Source: Pseudomonas sp. SJZ074
GTDB taxonomy: Bacteria; Pseudomonadota; Gammaproteobacteria; Pseudomonadales; Pseudomonadaceae
NCBI RefSeq assembly: GCF_007828215.1
Contig: NZ_VIUE01000027.1
Coordinates: forward strand, 1 to 64,000
Direction: 5' to 3'
DNA length: 64,000 nucleotides
The notes beneath the pieces were generated by a model, which searched no databases, was not told the DNA's origin, and worked only from the letters and a program-made list of their open reading frames with translations. Made by a program: the position numbers and the translations under genes. Position 1 is the stretch's first letter. Each line of letters opens with the position of its first letter. This document shows positions 1-9,535 of this stretch, piece after piece.

Positions 1-150
1 GAAGGCGTTGAAATGGTAATGCCAGGTGACAACATCCAGATGACTGTCACCCTGATCAAGCCGATCGCGATGGAAGATGGTCTGCGTTTCGCTATCCGTG
101 AAGGCGGTCGTACCGTCGGCGCCGGCGTCGTAGCCAAAGTCATCGAGTAA
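1..150 (+). CDS. tuf: Elongation factor Tu, C-terminal end (partial)
   Basis: The first 49 codons of the window, in frame from base 1 to a TAA at 148-150, give the end of domain 3 of EF-Tu, the GTPase that brings aminoacyl-tRNA to the ribosome. The residues MPGDNIQ, the [12 protein letters not shown] segment and the closing K-V-I-E are typical of the family. The 5' part lies outside the window. Its place directly before rpsJ is that of the str-operon copy (tufA in P. aeruginosa). A strong terminator follows. Confidence 0.97.
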   Translation, partial: EGVEMVMPGDNIQMTVTLIKPIAMEDGLRFAIREGGRTVGAGVVAKVIE

Positions 151-180
151 GACTCTTTCAGAGTCAGCTCAATGAGTGAA

Positions 181-208
181 AAAGCCTCCGCTTAGCGGGG
201 GCTTTTTT
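181..208 (+). terminator. Intrinsic terminator of the tuf/str operon
   Basis: An 11-bp stem (AAAGCCTCCGC, 181-191, with GCGGGGGCTTT, 195-205; one G-T wobble) with a three-base loop is followed by a run of Ts (203-208). It lies 30 bases after the tuf stop and seven bases before the S10 promoter. Confidence 0.9.
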
Positions 209-214
209 ATTGGG

Positions 215-243
215 TTGACACCTATCAGGGGCGTCTATAGAAT
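215..243 (+). promoter_or_regulatory. Sigma70 promoter of the S10 operon
   Basis: TTGACA (215-220) and TAGAAT (238-243) are separated by 17 bp: a consensus -35 and a -10 with one mismatch. The start of transcription would be near 250, giving a leader of about 55 bases before rpsJ. The promoter follows directly after the tuf terminator. Confidence 0.8.
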
Positions 244-258
244 TGCGCCTCCTTTTAA

Positions 259-275
259 CGGGCGTATTGCGCCCG
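259..275 (+). promoter_or_regulatory. Hairpin in the S10 operon leader
   Basis: CGGGCG (259-264) pairs with CGCCCG (270-275) around a five-base loop in the short predicted leader of rpsJ. It has no T-tract. In E. coli the S10 leader is the target of L4 autoregulation; whether this much shorter leader acts likewise cannot be judged from sequence. Confidence 0.45.
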
Positions 276-305
276 GTGGGAATAGCAGCCGGAGTCTGAA
301 ATCCA

Positions 306-617
306 ATGCAAAATCAGCAAATCCGTATCAGGTTGAAGGCTTTTGACCATCGCCTGATCGACCAATCCACCCAGGAAATCGTGGAAACCGCGAAACGTAC
401 TGGTGCTCAAGTGCGTGGTCCAATTCCACTGCCTACCCGTAAAGAGCGGTTCACTGTTCTGGTCTCCCCGCACGTCAACAAAGACGCGCGTGACCAGTAC
501 GAGATCCGTACTCATAAGCGCGTTCTGGACATCGTCCAGCCAACGGATAAAACCGTTGATGCACTTATGAAGCTCGATCTTGCGGCCGGTGTGGAAGTGC
601 AGATCAGCCTCGGCTAA
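306..617 (+). CDS. rpsJ: 30S ribosomal protein S10 (NusE)
   Basis: The 103-residue product has the S10 hallmarks [18 protein letters not shown] at the N-terminus, the GPIPLPT segment near residue 40 and the THKRVLDI motif. S10 sits in the head of the 30S subunit and, as NusE, joins NusB (encoded at 49343-49843 in this window) in rRNA antitermination. It is the first gene of the S10 operon, behind the promoter at 215-243. Length is that of the family. Confidence 0.99.
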
Positions 618-697
618 GACTCGGTCTTAGTCGTGTAACGCTCTGAAATGGGCGGCCATAGCGGGTGAAAGCCCCGTACACTCATGAGGTTTACAAC

Positions 698-1333
698 ATG
701 ACTATTGGTGTAGTCGGTCGTAAATGCGGTATGACCCGTATTTTCACCGAAGAAGGTGTCTCCATTCCGGTCACGGTCATTGAGATCGAGCCGAATCGCG
801 TCACCCAGTTCAAAACTGAAGAGACCGATGGCTATCGTGCAGTGCAAGTCACTGTCGGCGAGCGTCGCGCTTCGCGTGTAACAGCTGCTCAGGCTGGCCA
901 CTTCGCCAAGGCGAACGTTGCCGCTGGTCGTACCGTACTGGAATTCCGCCTTGAAGAAGGCGAGTACCAGGCCGGCGATCTGATCAAAGCTGAAATCTTC
1001 GCTGCTGGTCAACTGGTTGATGTAACCGGTCAGTCCAAAGGTAAAGGCTTCCAGGGTACGATCAAGCGTTGGAACTTCCGCGGGCAAGATAACACCCACG
1101 GTAACTCCGTATCCCACCGCGTTCCAGGCTCTATCGGCCAGTGCCAGACTCCTGGTCGTGTATTCAAGGGCAAGAAAATGTCCGGTCATATGGGCGCCGA
1201 GCGCGTGACCGTGCAGTCCCTCGAAGTAGTGCGCGTGGACGCTGAACGCAATCTGTTGTTGGTCAAGGGCGCTGTTCCTGGCGCTACTGGCGGCAACGTG
1301 GTTGTACGTCCAGCAGCCAAGGCTCGCGGTTAA
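698..1333 (+). CDS. rplC: 50S ribosomal protein L3
   Basis: This early-assembly protein binds 23S rRNA near the peptidyl-transferase centre. The start at 698 (protein beginning [16 protein letters not shown]) is chosen because GAGGT at 686-690 lies seven bases upstream and the length, 211 residues, fits the family; an in-frame ATG at 665 would add an unrelated N-terminus. The long loop with [20 protein letters not shown] is intact. Second gene of the S10 operon. Confidence 0.98.
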   Translation: MTIGVVGRKCGMTRIFTEEGVSIPVTVIEIEPNRVTQFKTEETDGYRAVQVTVGERRASRVTAAQAGHFAKANVAAGRTVLEFRLEEGEYQAGDLIKAEIFAAGQLVDVTGQSKGKGFQGTIKRWNFRGQDNTHGNSVSHRVPGSIGQCQTPGRVFKGKKMSGHMGAERVTVQSLEVVRVDAERNLLLVKGAVPGATGGNVVVRPAAKARG

Positions 1334-1345
1334 GGGGAAGCTGAC

Positions 1346-1948
1346 ATGCAATTAAATGTAAATGACGCTCAAGCGATCGAAGTTTCCGAACTGACATTTG
1401 GCGGCGAATTCAACGAGACGCTGGTTCACCAAGCAGTCGTGGCCTACATGGCTGGCGGCCGTCAAGGTAGCAAGCAGCAAAAGACCCGTTCCGACGTTTC
1501 TGGTGGCGGTAAGCGCCCATGGCGTCAGAAAGGTACTGGCCGTGCTCGTGCCGGTACTATCCGTAGCCCAATCTGGCGCGGCGGCGGTACCACTTTCGCA
1601 GCTCGTCCTCAGGATCACTCCCAGAAGCTGAACAAGAAGATGTATCGCGCAGCAATGCGTTCCATCCTTGCTGAGCTGGTGCGTACTGATCGTCTGGTCG
1701 TGGTTCAGGACTTCGCTGTTGAAGCACCGAAAACCAAAGATCTGCTGAACAAGCTGAACGGCATGGGCCTGACTGACGTCCTGATCGTGTCTGACGCTGT
1801 TGATCAGAACCTGTACCTGGCTGCTCGCAACCTGCCGCACGTCGATGTTCGTGACGTACAGGGTTCCGATCCGGTCAGTCTGATCGCATACGACAAGGTG
1901 TTGATCACCGTGTCGGCCGTGAAGAAATTCGAGGAGCTGCTGGGATGA
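1346..1948 (+). CDS. rplD: 50S ribosomal protein L4
   Basis: L4 (200 residues) lines the peptide exit tunnel through an extended basic loop, seen here around residues 45-95 ([20 protein letters not shown] and following). In E. coli it also represses its own operon; this is not established here. The last four bases overlap rplW (ATGA), indicating translational coupling. Confidence 0.98.
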   Translation: MQLNVNDAQAIEVSELTFGGEFNETLVHQAVVAYMAGGRQGSKQQKTRSDVSGGGKRPWRQKGTGRARAGTIRSPIWRGGGTTFAARPQDHSQKLNKKMYRAAMRSILAELVRTDRLVVVQDFAVEAPKTKDLLNKLNGMGLTDVLIVSDAVDQNLYLAARNLPHVDVRDVQGSDPVSLIAYDKVLITVSAVKKFEELLG

Positions 1949-2244
1949 ACCAGGAACGCGTATTTAAAGTTCTGCTTGGCCCGCACGTTTCCGAGAAGGC
2001 TACGGTTCTGGCAGACAAGAAAGGCCAGTTCGTTTTCAAGGTTGCTACCGACGCAACCAAGCTGGAAATCAAGAAGGCCGTCGAAAGCCTGTTCAGCGTG
2101 AAAGTAGAGCGCGTGACTACCCTGACCGTTCTGGGTAAAAGCAAGCGCACTGCTCGCGGTCTGGGCAAGCGTAATGACTGGAAGAAGGCAGTTATCTCCC
2201 TTCAGCCAGGCCAAGATCTCGATTTCAGCAGCAGTGCTGAGTAA
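1945..2244 (+). CDS. rplW: 50S ribosomal protein L23
   Basis: L23 (99 residues) sits at the tunnel exit and is the docking point for trigger factor and SRP in the well-studied bacteria. Conserved features seen are HVSEKAT near the start and [18 protein letters not shown] near the end. It overlaps rplD by four bases and is 14 bases from rplB. Confidence 0.98.
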   Translation: MNQERVFKVLLGPHVSEKATVLADKKGQFVFKVATDATKLEIKKAVESLFSVKVERVTTLTVLGKSKRTARGLGKRNDWKKAVISLQPGQDLDFSSSAE

Positions 2245-2258
2245 GGAAGGGGTGCATC

Positions 2259-3083
2259 ATGGCAATCGTTAAATGCAAACCGACTTCCCCTGGCCGCCGT
2301 TTTGTGGTCAAGGTGGTCAACCAGGAGCTGCATAAAGGCGCTCCTCACGCACCGCTGCTCGAGAAAAAATCGAAGTCTGGTGGTCGTAACAACAATGGCC
2401 GTATCACTACACGTCACGTGGGTGGTGGTCATAAGCAGCATTATCGTCTGGTCGACTTCCGTCGCAACGACAAGGATGGCATCGCTGCCACCGTCGAGCG
2501 TATCGAATACGATCCAAACCGTACTGCTCACATCGCTCTGCTGCTGTACGCAGATGGCGAGCGTCGCTACATCATCGCCCCTAAAGGCGTGAGTGCTGGC
2601 GACCAGCTGATCGCAGGTGCCCTGGCACCGATCAAGCCGGGCAACGCTCTGCAACTGCGTAACATTCCAGTTGGTAGCACCGTACACGGCATCGAATTGA
2701 AGCCAGGTAAAGGCGCACAGATCGCTCGTTCCGCTGGTGCTTCGGCTCAGCTGATCGCTCGTGAAGGTGTCTACGTGACCCTGCGTCTGCGTTCTGGTGA
2801 GATGCGTAAAGTACTGGCTGAATGCCGTGCGACCCTGGGCGAGGTCTCGAACTCCGAGCACAGCCTGCGTTCGTTGGGTAAAGCTGGTGCCAAGCGCTGG
2901 CGTGGCGTTCGCCCAACCGTTCGTGGTGTTGCCATGAACCCGGTTGACCACCCACATGGTGGTGGTGAAGGTCGTACCTCTGGTGGTCGTCATCCGGTAT
3001 CGCCATGGGGCTTCCCGACTAAGGGCGCGAAGACTCGTGGTAATAAGCGTACCGACAAAATGATCGTCCGTCGTCGCAAGTAA
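2259..3083 (+). CDS. rplB: 50S ribosomal protein L2
   Basis: L2 (274 residues) is needed for subunit joining and peptidyl transfer. The near-universal C-terminal motif [14 protein letters not shown], with the functionally important histidine, is present, as is the N-terminal RNA-binding segment [16 protein letters not shown] good Shine-Dalgarno sequence (AAGGAAGG) precedes the ATG. Confidence 0.99.
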   Translation: MAIVKCKPTSPGRRFVVKVVNQELHKGAPHAPLLEKKSKSGGRNNNGRITTRHVGGGHKQHYRLVDFRRNDKDGIAATVERIEYDPNRTAHIALLLYADGERRYIIAPKGVSAGDQLIAGALAPIKPGNALQLRNIPVGSTVHGIELKPGKGAQIARSAGASAQLIAREGVYVTLRLRSGEMRKVLAECRATLGEVSNSEHSLRSLGKAGAKRWRGVRPTVRGVAMNPVDHPHGGGEGRTSGGRHPVSPWGFPTKGAKTRGNKRTDKMIVRRRK

Positions 3084-3099
3084 ATAGAGGGATACGACA

Positions 3100-3375
3100 G
3101 TGCCACGTTCTCTGAAAAAAGGTCCTTTTATTGATCTTCACCTACTGAAGAAGATCGAAGTGGCGGCGGAAAAGAACGATCGCAAACCAGTTAAGACCTG
3201 GTCGCGTCGTTCGATGATCCTGCCACAAATGGTCGGTCTGACCATCGCAGTACACAACGGTCGCCAGCACGTCCCAGTTCTCGTGAACGAAGACATGGTC
3301 GGCCACAAACTGGGCGAGTTCGCCGGTACCCGCACATACCGTGGGCACGTGGCTGACAAGAAAGCCAAGCGTTAA
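3100..3375 (+). CDS. rpsS: 30S ribosomal protein S19
   Basis: S19 (91 residues) forms a complex with S13 in the head of the 30S subunit. The start is a GTG at 3100 with AGAGGGA upstream; no ATG in frame gives the conserved N-terminus [11 protein letters not shown]. The motif [16 protein letters not shown] is intact. Confidence 0.98.
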
Positions 3376-3386
3376 GGGGTAAGGAA

Positions 3387-3719
3387 ATGGAAGTAGCCGC
3401 TAAGTTGTCGGGCGCTCGAATCTCCGCCCAGAAAGCCCGCTTGGTCGCCGACCAGATCCGCGGGAAGAAGGTGGGCGAGGCGCTCAACCTGTTGGCTTTC
3501 AGCAGTAAGAAAGCCGCCGAGATCATGAAAAAAGTGCTGGAGTCGGCCGTAGCCAACGCCGAGCATAACGAAGGCGCAGACGTTGATGACCTGAAGGTCA
3601 GCACCGTTTTCGTCAACGAAGGGCGTTCGCTGAAGCGCATCATGCCACGTGCCAAAGGCCGTGCTGATCGCATCGTCAAGCGGTCTTGCCATATCACTGT
3701 CAAGGTTGCTGACAAGTAA
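3387..3719 (+). CDS. rplV: 50S ribosomal protein L22
   Basis: L22 (110 residues) touches all six 23S rRNA domains, and its long hairpin lines the exit tunnel, where macrolide-resistance changes map. The hairpin is seen around residues 80-95 ([18 protein letters not shown]). It lies 11 bases after rpsS with AAGGGGTAAGG as ribosome-binding region. Confidence 0.98.
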
Positions 3720-3732
3720 CGGAGTCGAAGAG

Positions 3733-4419
3733 ATGGGTCAGAAAGTACATCCCATTGGCATTCGCCTGGGAATCGTCAAGGAGCACACCTCCGTCTGGTA
3801 CGCAGACGGTCGGACTTATGCGGACTACTTGTTCGCTGATCTGAAGGTGCGTGAGTATCTCCAAGACAAACTAAAAAGCGCGTCCGTAAGCCGTATCGAT
3901 ATCCATCGTCCGGCTCAGACTGCACGTATCACCATCCACACCGCTCGTCCAGGTATCGTTATCGGGAAGAAAGGTGAAGATGTTGAGAAACTGCGTCAGG
4001 ACCTGACCAAGCAAATGGGTGTGCCTGTGCACATCAATATCGAAGAGATCCGCAAGCCGGAGCTCGACGGTATGCTGGTTGCGCAGAGCGTAGCTCAGCA
4101 GCTGGAGCGTCGCGTAATGTTCCGTCGCGCTATGAAGCGTGCAGTACAGAACGCCATTCGCATTGGTGCCAAAGGCATCAAAATCCAAGTGAGCGGTCGT
4201 CTCGGCGGTGCTGAAATCGCACGTACTGAATGGTATCGCGAAGGTCGTGTGCCACTGCACACCCTGCGTGCCGACATCGACTATGCCAACTACGAAGCTC
4301 ACACCACCTACGGTGTGATCGGTGTAAAGGTTTGGATCTTCAAAGGCGAAGTAATTGGTGGTCGCCAAGAAGAGCTGAAACCACAAGCACCAGCGCCTCG
4401 TAAAAAAGCTGCTAAGTAA
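3733..4419 (+). CDS. rpsC: 30S ribosomal protein S3
   Basis: The 228-residue protein lies at the mRNA entry site of the 30S subunit. The KH domain motif [14 protein letters not shown] is near residues 77-90 and the lysine-rich tail ends APRKKAAK. The ATG at 3733 is chosen because it gives the family N-terminus [12 protein letters not shown], with GGAGTCGAAGAG upstream; the frame is open further upstream but only as an overlap with rplV. Confidence 0.98.
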   Translation: MGQKVHPIGIRLGIVKEHTSVWYADGRTYADYLFADLKVREYLQDKLKSASVSRIDIHRPAQTARITIHTARPGIVIGKKGEDVEKLRQDLTKQMGVPVHINIEEIRKPELDGMLVAQSVAQQLERRVMFRRAMKRAVQNAIRIGAKGIKIQVSGRLGGAEIARTEWYREGRVPLHTLRADIDYANYEAHTTYGVIGVKVWIFKGEVIGGRQEELKPQAPAPRKKAAK

Positions 4420-4431
4420 GGGGTACGCCAA

Positions 4432-4845
4432 ATGTTGCAACCAAAGCGTACGAAGTTCCGCAAGCAGATGACCGGTCACAACCGTGGCCTGGCATTGCGC
4501 GGTAGCAAAGTCAGCTTCGGCGAGTTCGCGCTGAAGTCTGTTGCTCGTGGTCGTCTCACCGCTCGTCAGATCGAGTCAGCGCGTCGTGCTCTGACCCGTC
4601 ACGTAAAACGTGGCGGCAAGATCTGGATCCGTGTATTCCCGGACAAGCCTGTCACCAAGAAGCCACTCGAAGTTCGGATGGGTAAAGGTAAGGGCAACGT
4701 GGAGTACTGGGTTGCCCAGATTCAGCCAGGCAAAGTCCTGTATGAAATCGAGGGTGTTTCTGAAGAGCTGGCGCGTGAGGCTTTCGCCCTGGCTGCTGCA
4801 AAGCTGCCGCTCGCCACCTCCTTTGTTAAACGGACGGTGATGTGA
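4432..4845 (+). CDS. rplP: 50S ribosomal protein L16
   Basis: L16 (137 residues) helps place tRNA in the A and P sites. The N-terminus [19 protein letters not shown] and the [10 protein letters not shown] segment are characteristic. The stop codon TGA shares its A with the ATG of rpmC, so the two are coupled. Confidence 0.98.
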
Positions 4846-5036
4846 TGAAAGCGAATGAACTTCGTGAAAAATCAGCACAGCAGCTGAACGAGCAACTGCT
4901 CGGCCTGCTGCGCGACCAGTTCAATCTGCGTATGCAGAAAGCAACTGGCCAGTTGGGGCAGTCTCATCTGCTCTCGCAAGTTAAGCGTGACATCGCTCGC
5001 GTGAAAACTGTGCTCAACCAGCAGGCAGGTAAGTAA
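4845..5036 (+). CDS. rpmC: 50S ribosomal protein L29
   Basis: A short helical protein of 63 residues near the tunnel exit. The start at 4845 (TGATG junction with rplP) gives [18 protein letters not shown]; a GTG three bases upstream is also in frame but would add only one Met. The [10 protein letters not shown] segment is typical. rpsQ follows after two bases. Confidence 0.97.
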
Positions 5037-5038
5037 TC

Positions 5039-5305
5039 ATGGCTGAAGCCGAAAAAACTGTCCGTACGCTGACTGGCCGTGTTGTCAGCGACAAGATGGA
5101 CAAAACCATCACCGTTCTGATCGAGCGTCGCGTCAAGCACCCGATCTACGGTAAATACGTTAAGCGTTCGACTAAGCTGCACGCGCACGACGAAACCAAT
5201 CAATGCCACATCGGCGACAAGGTCACTATTCGTGAAACCCGTCCGATGGCCAAGACCAAATCTTGGGCGCTGGTTGATGTTCTCGAACGCGCTGTGGAAG
5301 TCTAA
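5039..5305 (+). CDS. rpsQ: 30S ribosomal protein S17
   Basis: S17 (88 residues) is an OB-fold primary 16S rRNA-binding protein. Visible signatures are [16 protein letters not shown] near the N-terminus and the [18 protein letters not shown] segment. It follows rpmC by two bases. Confidence 0.98.
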   Translation: MAEAEKTVRTLTGRVVSDKMDKTITVLIERRVKHPIYGKYVKRSTKLHAHDETNQCHIGDKVTIRETRPMAKTKSWALVDVLERAVEV

Positions 5306-5328
5306 GGGCTAGGGGTCGGAGAAATTAT

Positions 5329-5697
5329 ATGATTCAGACTCAATCCATGCTTGATGTGGCCGATAACAGCGGCGCTCGCCGCGTTATGTGCATCAAGGTG
5401 CTGGGTGGCTCCCATCGTCGTTACGCTGCTATTGGCGACATCATCAAAGTTACCGTCAAGGAAGCAATTCCTCGCGGTAAGGTGAAGAAAGGTCAAGTGA
5501 TGACTGCTGTTGTAGTCCGCACTCGCCATGGTGTTCGTCGCGCTGACGGCTCCATCATCCGCTTTGATGGCAACGCTGCTGTTCTGCTGAACAACAAGCA
5601 AGAGCCAATCGGCACCCGTATCTTTGGGCCAGTGACCCGTGAACTTCGTACTGAGAAGTTCATGAAGATCGTCTCGCTCGCCCCAGAAGTGCTGTAA
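5329..5697 (+). CDS. rplN: 50S ribosomal protein L14
   Basis: L14 (122 residues) forms intersubunit bridges and is a docking site of the RsfS silencing factor. Conserved residues [17 protein letters not shown] at the start and [13 protein letters not shown] towards the end identify it. GGGGTCGGAG precedes the ATG by a few bases. Confidence 0.98.
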   Translation: MIQTQSMLDVADNSGARRVMCIKVLGGSHRRYAAIGDIIKVTVKEAIPRGKVKKGQVMTAVVVRTRHGVRRADGSIIRFDGNAAVLLNNKQEPIGTRIFGPVTRELRTEKFMKIVSLAPEVL

Positions 5698-5708
5698 GGA
5701 GATCCGAC

Positions 5709-6023
5709 ATGCAAAAGATTCGTCGTGACGACGAGATCATCGTGATCGCCGGCAAAGACAAGGGCAAGCGCGGTAAGGTGCTCAAGGTTCTCGCTGACAA
5801 CCGTCTGGTTGTTGGTGGTCTGAACCTGGTCAAGCGCCATACCAAGCCTAACCCGATGTCGGGCGTACAGGGCGGTATCGTCGAGAAAGAAGCGCCACTG
5901 CACGCTTCCAACGTCGCCATTTTCAACGGCGAAACCAACAAGGCTGACCGCGTTGGTTTCAAAGTAGAAGACGGCAAAAAAATTCGTGTCTTCAAGTCGA
6001 CCCAAAAAGCGGTTGATGCTTGA
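5709..6023 (+). CDS. rplX: 50S ribosomal protein L24
   Basis: L24 (104 residues) starts assembly of the 50S subunit. The KOW motif is seen at residues 6-30 ([20 protein letters not shown]), with the [15 protein letters not shown] segment after it. It lies 11 bases after rplN behind AAGGAG. Confidence 0.98.
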   Translation: MQKIRRDDEIIVIAGKDKGKRGKVLKVLADNRLVVGGLNLVKRHTKPNPMSGVQGGIVEKEAPLHASNVAIFNGETNKADRVGFKVEDGKKIRVFKSTQKAVDA

Positions 6024-6043
6024 ACACTGCTAGGTAGAAGACC

Positions 6044-6583
6044 ATGGCACGACTGAAAGAGATTTACCGGAAGGAAATCGCACCGAAGCTTAAGGAAGAA
6101 CTTAAGCTGGCGAACGTGATGGAAGTTCCGCGCATTACCAAGATCACCCTGAACATGGGTCTGGGCGAAGCGATCGGTGACAAGAAAGTCATCGAGCACG
6201 CGGTAGCTGACCTGGAGAAGATCACCGGCCAGAAAGTCGTTGTGACTCACGCTCGCAAATCCATCGCAGGCTTCAAAGTCCGCGAAGGTTGGCCGATCGG
6301 TGTCAAAGTGACCCTGCGTCGCGATCGTATGTACGAGTTCCTGGATCGTCTGCTGTCGATCTCCCTGCCTCGGGTTCGCGACTTCCGCGGCCTGAATGCC
6401 AAGTCCTTCGATGGTCGTGGCAACTACAGCATGGGCGTGAAAGAGCAGATCATTTTCCCGGAAATCGATTACGACAAGATCGATGCTCTGCGCGGTCTGG
6501 ACATTACCCTGACCACCACTGCCAAATCGGATGACGAAGGTCGCGCTCTGCTGCGTGCTTTCAAATTCCCGTTCCGCAACTGA
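6044..6583 (+). CDS. rplE: 50S ribosomal protein L5
   Basis: L5 (179 residues) binds 5S rRNA and contacts P-site tRNA. Conserved segments are [11 protein letters not shown], the [11 protein letters not shown] region and the C-terminal FKFPFRN. In E. coli, S8 represses the spc operon at the start of this gene; no such structure was worked out here. Confidence 0.98.
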   Translation: MARLKEIYRKEIAPKLKEELKLANVMEVPRITKITLNMGLGEAIGDKKVIEHAVADLEKITGQKVVVTHARKSIAGFKVREGWPIGVKVTLRRDRMYEFLDRLLSISLPRVRDFRGLNAKSFDGRGNYSMGVKEQIIFPEIDYDKIDALRGLDITLTTTAKSDDEGRALLRAFKFPFRN

Positions 6584-6596
6584 TTGGAGTAGGAAA

Positions 6597-6902
6597 ATGG
6601 CCAAGAAGAGCATGAAGAACCGTGAGCTGAAGCGTCAGCTCACCGTTGCCAAGTACGCCACCAAGCGTGCAGCGCTGAAAGCTATCATCGTCGATCTGAA
6701 CGCAAGTCCAGAAGCGCGTTGGGAAGCGACCGTAGCCCTGCAGAAGCAGCCACGTGACGCAAGCGCCTCGCGCATGCGTAACCGCTGCCGCCTGACTGGT
6801 CGTCCGCACGGCGTATACCGCAAGTTCGGCCTCGGCCGTAACATGCTGCGCCAAGCTGCAATGCGTGGTGACGTTCCAGGTCTGGTTAAAGCCAGCTGGT
6901 AA
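6597..6902 (+). CDS. rpsN: 30S ribosomal protein S14, zinc-independent form
   Basis: The 101-residue product beginning [15 protein letters not shown] is the long form of S14 without the CXXC zinc ribbon; only one cysteine remains in [12 protein letters not shown]. The ATG at 6597 has GGAG-AGGA upstream and gives the family length. It is followed by an unusually long gap (209 bases) before rpsH that carries a hairpin and a promoter. Confidence 0.97.
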   Translation: MAKKSMKNRELKRQLTVAKYATKRAALKAIIVDLNASPEARWEATVALQKQPRDASASRMRNRCRLTGRPHGVYRKFGLGRNMLRQAAMRGDVPGLVKASW

Positions 6903-6964
6903 GCACTGTCAACGTCTCGGTGTTCGGGATCCCAGGATCCTGACCGCCGGTGACCTTGAAGCAG

Positions 6965-6990
6965 AATCAAGCCCCTTTTGGGGCTTGATT
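6965..6990 (+). terminator. Perfect hairpin after rpsN (terminator-like, weak tail)
   Basis: AATCAAGCCCC (6965-6975) and GGGGCTTGATT (6980-6990) form a perfect 11-bp stem with a TTTT loop. The bases after it (CATTTCC) are not a full T-tract, so it may stop transcription only in part, or act as an mRNA 3'-end stabiliser. Its right arm ends in TTGATT, the -35 of the next promoter. Confidence 0.7.
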
Positions 6991-7013
6991 CATTTCCGGG
7001 GTGTGTCTAGAAT
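6985..7013 (+). promoter_or_regulatory. Candidate sigma70 promoter for rpsH and downstream spc genes
   Basis: TTGATT (6985-6990) and TAGAAT (7008-7013) are 17 bp apart. The -10 is identical to that of the S10 promoter at 215-243. Predicted transcription would start near 7020, leaving a leader of about 90 bases before rpsH. Confidence 0.6.
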
Positions 7014-7069
7014 GACCGGCTCGCCTGAGCCCGTGTTTTTCTTGCCCGGAGTTTCTCGGTGACACGTAG

Positions 7070-7091
7070 TAGCCGCAAGGCTAATTTTTTT
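7070..7091 (+). promoter_or_regulatory. Small hairpin with T-tract in the rpsH leader
   Basis: TAGCC (7070-7074), a GCAA tetraloop and GGCTA (7079-7083) form a short stable stem, followed by AA and then seven Ts (7085-7091). It lies in the leader just before the rpsH ribosome-binding site (TTAGGAG). It may be a weak attenuator or a protein-binding site; the five-pair stem is short for a terminator. Confidence 0.45.
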
Positions 7092-7111
7092 GCATTAGGA
7101 GCGTCTAGCCC

Positions 7112-7504
7112 ATGAGTATGCAGGACCCGTTAGCGGACATGCTAACTCGAATCCGTAATGCCCAGATGGCTGAAAAGTCCGTCGTAAGCATGCCGTCTTC
7201 CACGTTGAAGGTGGCTGTAGCAAAAGTCCTGAAGGACGAAGGTTACATCGCGGGTTATCAGATCAGCAGCGAAATCAAGCCTCTGCTGTCCATCGAGCTG
7301 AAATACTTCGAAGGCCGTCCGGTCATCGAGGAAGTGAAGCGCGTTAGCCGTCCAGGCCTGCGTCAGTACAAGTCCGTCGAGGATCTGCCGAAAGTTCGCG
7401 GCGGTCTGGGCGTGTCTATCGTCTCCACCAACAAAGGTGTGATGACTGATCGTGCTGCGCGCGCTGCCGGTGTCGGCGGCGAAGTTCTTTGCACTGTGTT
7501 CTAA
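7112..7504 (+). CDS. rpsH: 30S ribosomal protein S8
   Basis: S8 (130 residues) is a primary 16S rRNA-binding protein and, in E. coli, the autogenous repressor of the spc operon. The start [18 protein letters not shown] and the C-terminal [20 protein letters not shown] motif are diagnostic. Here it heads a possible separate transcription unit, since a promoter and two hairpins fill the gap upstream. Confidence 0.98.
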   Translation: MSMQDPLADMLTRIRNAQMAEKSVVSMPSSTLKVAVAKVLKDEGYIAGYQISSEIKPLLSIELKYFEGRPVIEEVKRVSRPGLRQYKSVEDLPKVRGGLGVSIVSTNKGVMTDRAARAAGVGGEVLCTVF

Positions 7505-7516
7505 GGGGGGATAAGC

Positions 7517-8050
7517 ATGTCTCGCGTCGCTAAGAACCCCGTTAAGCTGCCAGCCGGTGTCGAAGTCAAATTCGCAGGCCAACAGCTTTCGGTGAAGGGT
7601 GCCAAGGGCACTCTTGAACTGAACATCCATTCGTCCGTTGAGATCGTTGAAGAAGCCGGTGAGCTGCGTTTCGCTGCTCGCAATGGCGATCAACAGACTC
7701 GCGCAATGGCTGGTACCACTCGTGCGTTGGTAAACAACATGGTCCAAGGCGTAAGCCAAGGCTTCGAGCGCAAGCTCCAGCTGGTCGGTGTTGGTTACAA
7801 AGCGCAAGCAAAAGGCTCGGTTCTGAACCTGGCTCTTGGCTTCTCGCACCCAGTGGATTACGAACTGCCGGAAGGCATCACCGCTGAGACTCCTAGCCAG
7901 ACCGATATCCTGATCAAGGGCATCGACAAGCAGCTGGTAGGTCAAGTGGCCGCCGAGATCCGCGACTTCCGTCCACCAGAGCCGTACAAAGGCAAGGGTG
8001 TGCGCTACGCGGACGAAGTCGTCCGTCGTAAAGAAGCCAAGAAGAAGTAG
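7517..8050 (+). CDS. rplF: 50S ribosomal protein L6
   Basis: L6 (177 residues) has two related domains near the factor-binding site. The start [17 protein letters not shown] and the C-terminal [10 protein letters not shown] motif, followed by a Lys-rich end, are typical. It follows rpsH by 12 bases behind AAGGGGGGAT. Confidence 0.98.
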   Translation: MSRVAKNPVKLPAGVEVKFAGQQLSVKGAKGTLELNIHSSVEIVEEAGELRFAARNGDQQTRAMAGTTRALVNNMVQGVSQGFERKLQLVGVGYKAQAKGSVLNLALGFSHPVDYELPEGITAETPSQTDILIKGIDKQLVGQVAAEIRDFRPPEPYKGKGVRYADEVVRRKEAKKK

Positions 8051-8060
8051 GGCATAGCAA

Positions 8061-8411
8061 ATGACCGACAAAAAAGTTACTCGACTGCGTCGCGCTCGCA
8101 AAGCACGCCTGAAAATGCACGAACTCGAAGTCGTGCGTCTCTGCGTGTTCCGCTCTTCGCAGCACATCTACGCCCAGGTCATTTCGGCCGACGGCAACAA
8201 GGTCCTGGCAAGTGCCTCGACTTTGGATAAAGAACTGCGTGATGGTGCCACCGGCAACATCGACGCGGCCACTAAGGTTGGCCAGCTGGTCGCTACGCGT
8301 GCTAAAGCCGCTGGCGTCTCGCAGGTGGCTTTCGACCGCTCTGGCTTCAAGTACCACGGCCGCGTCAAGGCGCTGGCTGATGCTGCTCGTGAAGCTGGGC
8401 TGGAGTTCTAA
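8061..8411 (+). CDS. rplR: 50S ribosomal protein L18
   Basis: L18 (116 residues) carries 5S rRNA into the 50S subunit together with L5. The basic N-terminus ([14 protein letters not shown]) and the C-terminal [20 protein letters not shown] segment identify it. Three bases separate it from rpsE. Confidence 0.98.
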   Translation: MTDKKVTRLRRARKARLKMHELEVVRLCVFRSSQHIYAQVISADGNKVLASASTLDKELRDGATGNIDAATKVGQLVATRAKAAGVSQVAFDRSGFKYHGRVKALADAAREAGLEF

Positions 8412-8414
8412 GTT

Positions 8415-8915
8415 ATGTCAAATAACGACCAAAAGCGCGACGAAGGCTACATCGAGAAGCTGGTTCAAGTTAACCGCGTAGCCAAAACCGTTAAAGGCGG
8501 CCGTATCTTCACTTTCACCGCGCTGACCGTGGTTGGTGATGGTAAGGGCCGTGTTGGCTTCGGCCGTGGCAAGTCGCGTGAAGTGCCTGCTGCGATCCAG
8601 AAGGCAATGGAAGCTGCTCGCCGCAACATGATCCAGGTTGATCTGAACGGCACCACCCTGCAGTACGCAATGAAGTCCGCCCATGGCGCTTCGAAGGTGT
8701 ACATGCAGCCTGCTTCTGAAGGTACCGGTATCATCGCAGGCGGCGCTATGCGTGCTGTCCTCGAAGTTGCTGGCGTTCAGAACGTTCTGGCCAAGTGCTA
8801 CGGCTCGACTAACCCTGTAAACGTGGTCCACGCCACTTTCAAGGGTTTGAAGGCGATGCAGTCTCCTGAATCCATTGCCGCCAAGCGTGGCAAAAGCGTC
8901 AAGGAGATCTTCTGA
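8415..8915 (+). CDS. rpsE: 30S ribosomal protein S5
   Basis: S5 (166 residues) acts in decoding accuracy and mRNA unwinding. The double-stranded RNA-binding fold is seen in [20 protein letters not shown] and the [17 protein letters not shown] region; the C-terminus ends SVKEIF. It is tightly packed between rplR and rpmD. Confidence 0.98.
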
Positions 8916-8917
8916 TC

Positions 8918-9094
8918 ATGGCTACCGTAAAAGTTACGCTGATCAAAAGCATGACCGGCCGCATCCCTAACCACAAACTGTGCGTTAAGGGTCTGGGTCT
9001 GCGTCGCATCGGTCACACTGTAGAAGTCCAGGATACTCCCGAGAATCGCGGGATGATCAACAAGGCTTACTACATGCTGCGTGTCGAGGGTTAA
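8918..9094 (+). CDS. rpmD: 50S ribosomal protein L30
   Basis: A 58-residue protein, [20 protein letters not shown] at the start and [10 protein letters not shown] at the end, the usual size for bacterial L30. It begins two bases after the rpsE stop and ends three bases before rplO, with the expected gene order. Confidence 0.97.
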
Positions 9095-9097
9095 TCG

Positions 9098-9535
9098 ATG
9101 AAACTCAATGATCTGAGTCCAGCGCCGGGTTCCCGTCGCGAAAAGCATCGTCCGGGCCGTGGTATCGGTAGTGGTTTGGGCAAGACCGGTGGCCGTGGTC
9201 ACAAAGGTCAGACCTCCCGCTCCGGTGGCACCATTGCTCCAGGCTTTGAAGGCGGTCAACAGCCGCTGCATCGTCGCCTGCCGAAGTTCGGTTTCGTTTC
9301 CCTGAAGGCCATGGACCGCGCAGAAGTGCGTCTGTCCGAGCTGGCTAAAGTGGACGGCGACATCGTCACCGTGCAGTCCCTGAAGGATGCCAACGTGATC
9401 AACCAGAACGTACAGCGTGTGAAAATCATGCTGTCGGGCGAAGTTGCTCGCGCTGTCACCATCGGAAAGGGAATCGGCGCCACCAAAGGTGCGCGTGCGG
9501 CTATCGAAGCAGCTGGCGGCAAGTTCGAGGAATAA
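9098..9535 (+). CDS. rplO: 50S ribosomal protein L15
   Basis: L15 (145 residues) is a late-assembly protein with a long glycine- and arginine-rich N-terminal arm, seen as [20 protein letters not shown] and [13 protein letters not shown]. The stop codon TAA directly abuts the ATG of secY, so the secY ribosome-binding site (GAGGAA) lies inside this gene. Confidence 0.98.
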   Translation: MKLNDLSPAPGSRREKHRPGRGIGSGLGKTGGRGHKGQTSRSGGTIAPGFEGGQQPLHRRLPKFGFVSLKAMDRAEVRLSELAKVDGDIVTVQSLKDANVINQNVQRVKIMLSGEVARAVTIGKGIGATKGARAAIEAAGGKFEE

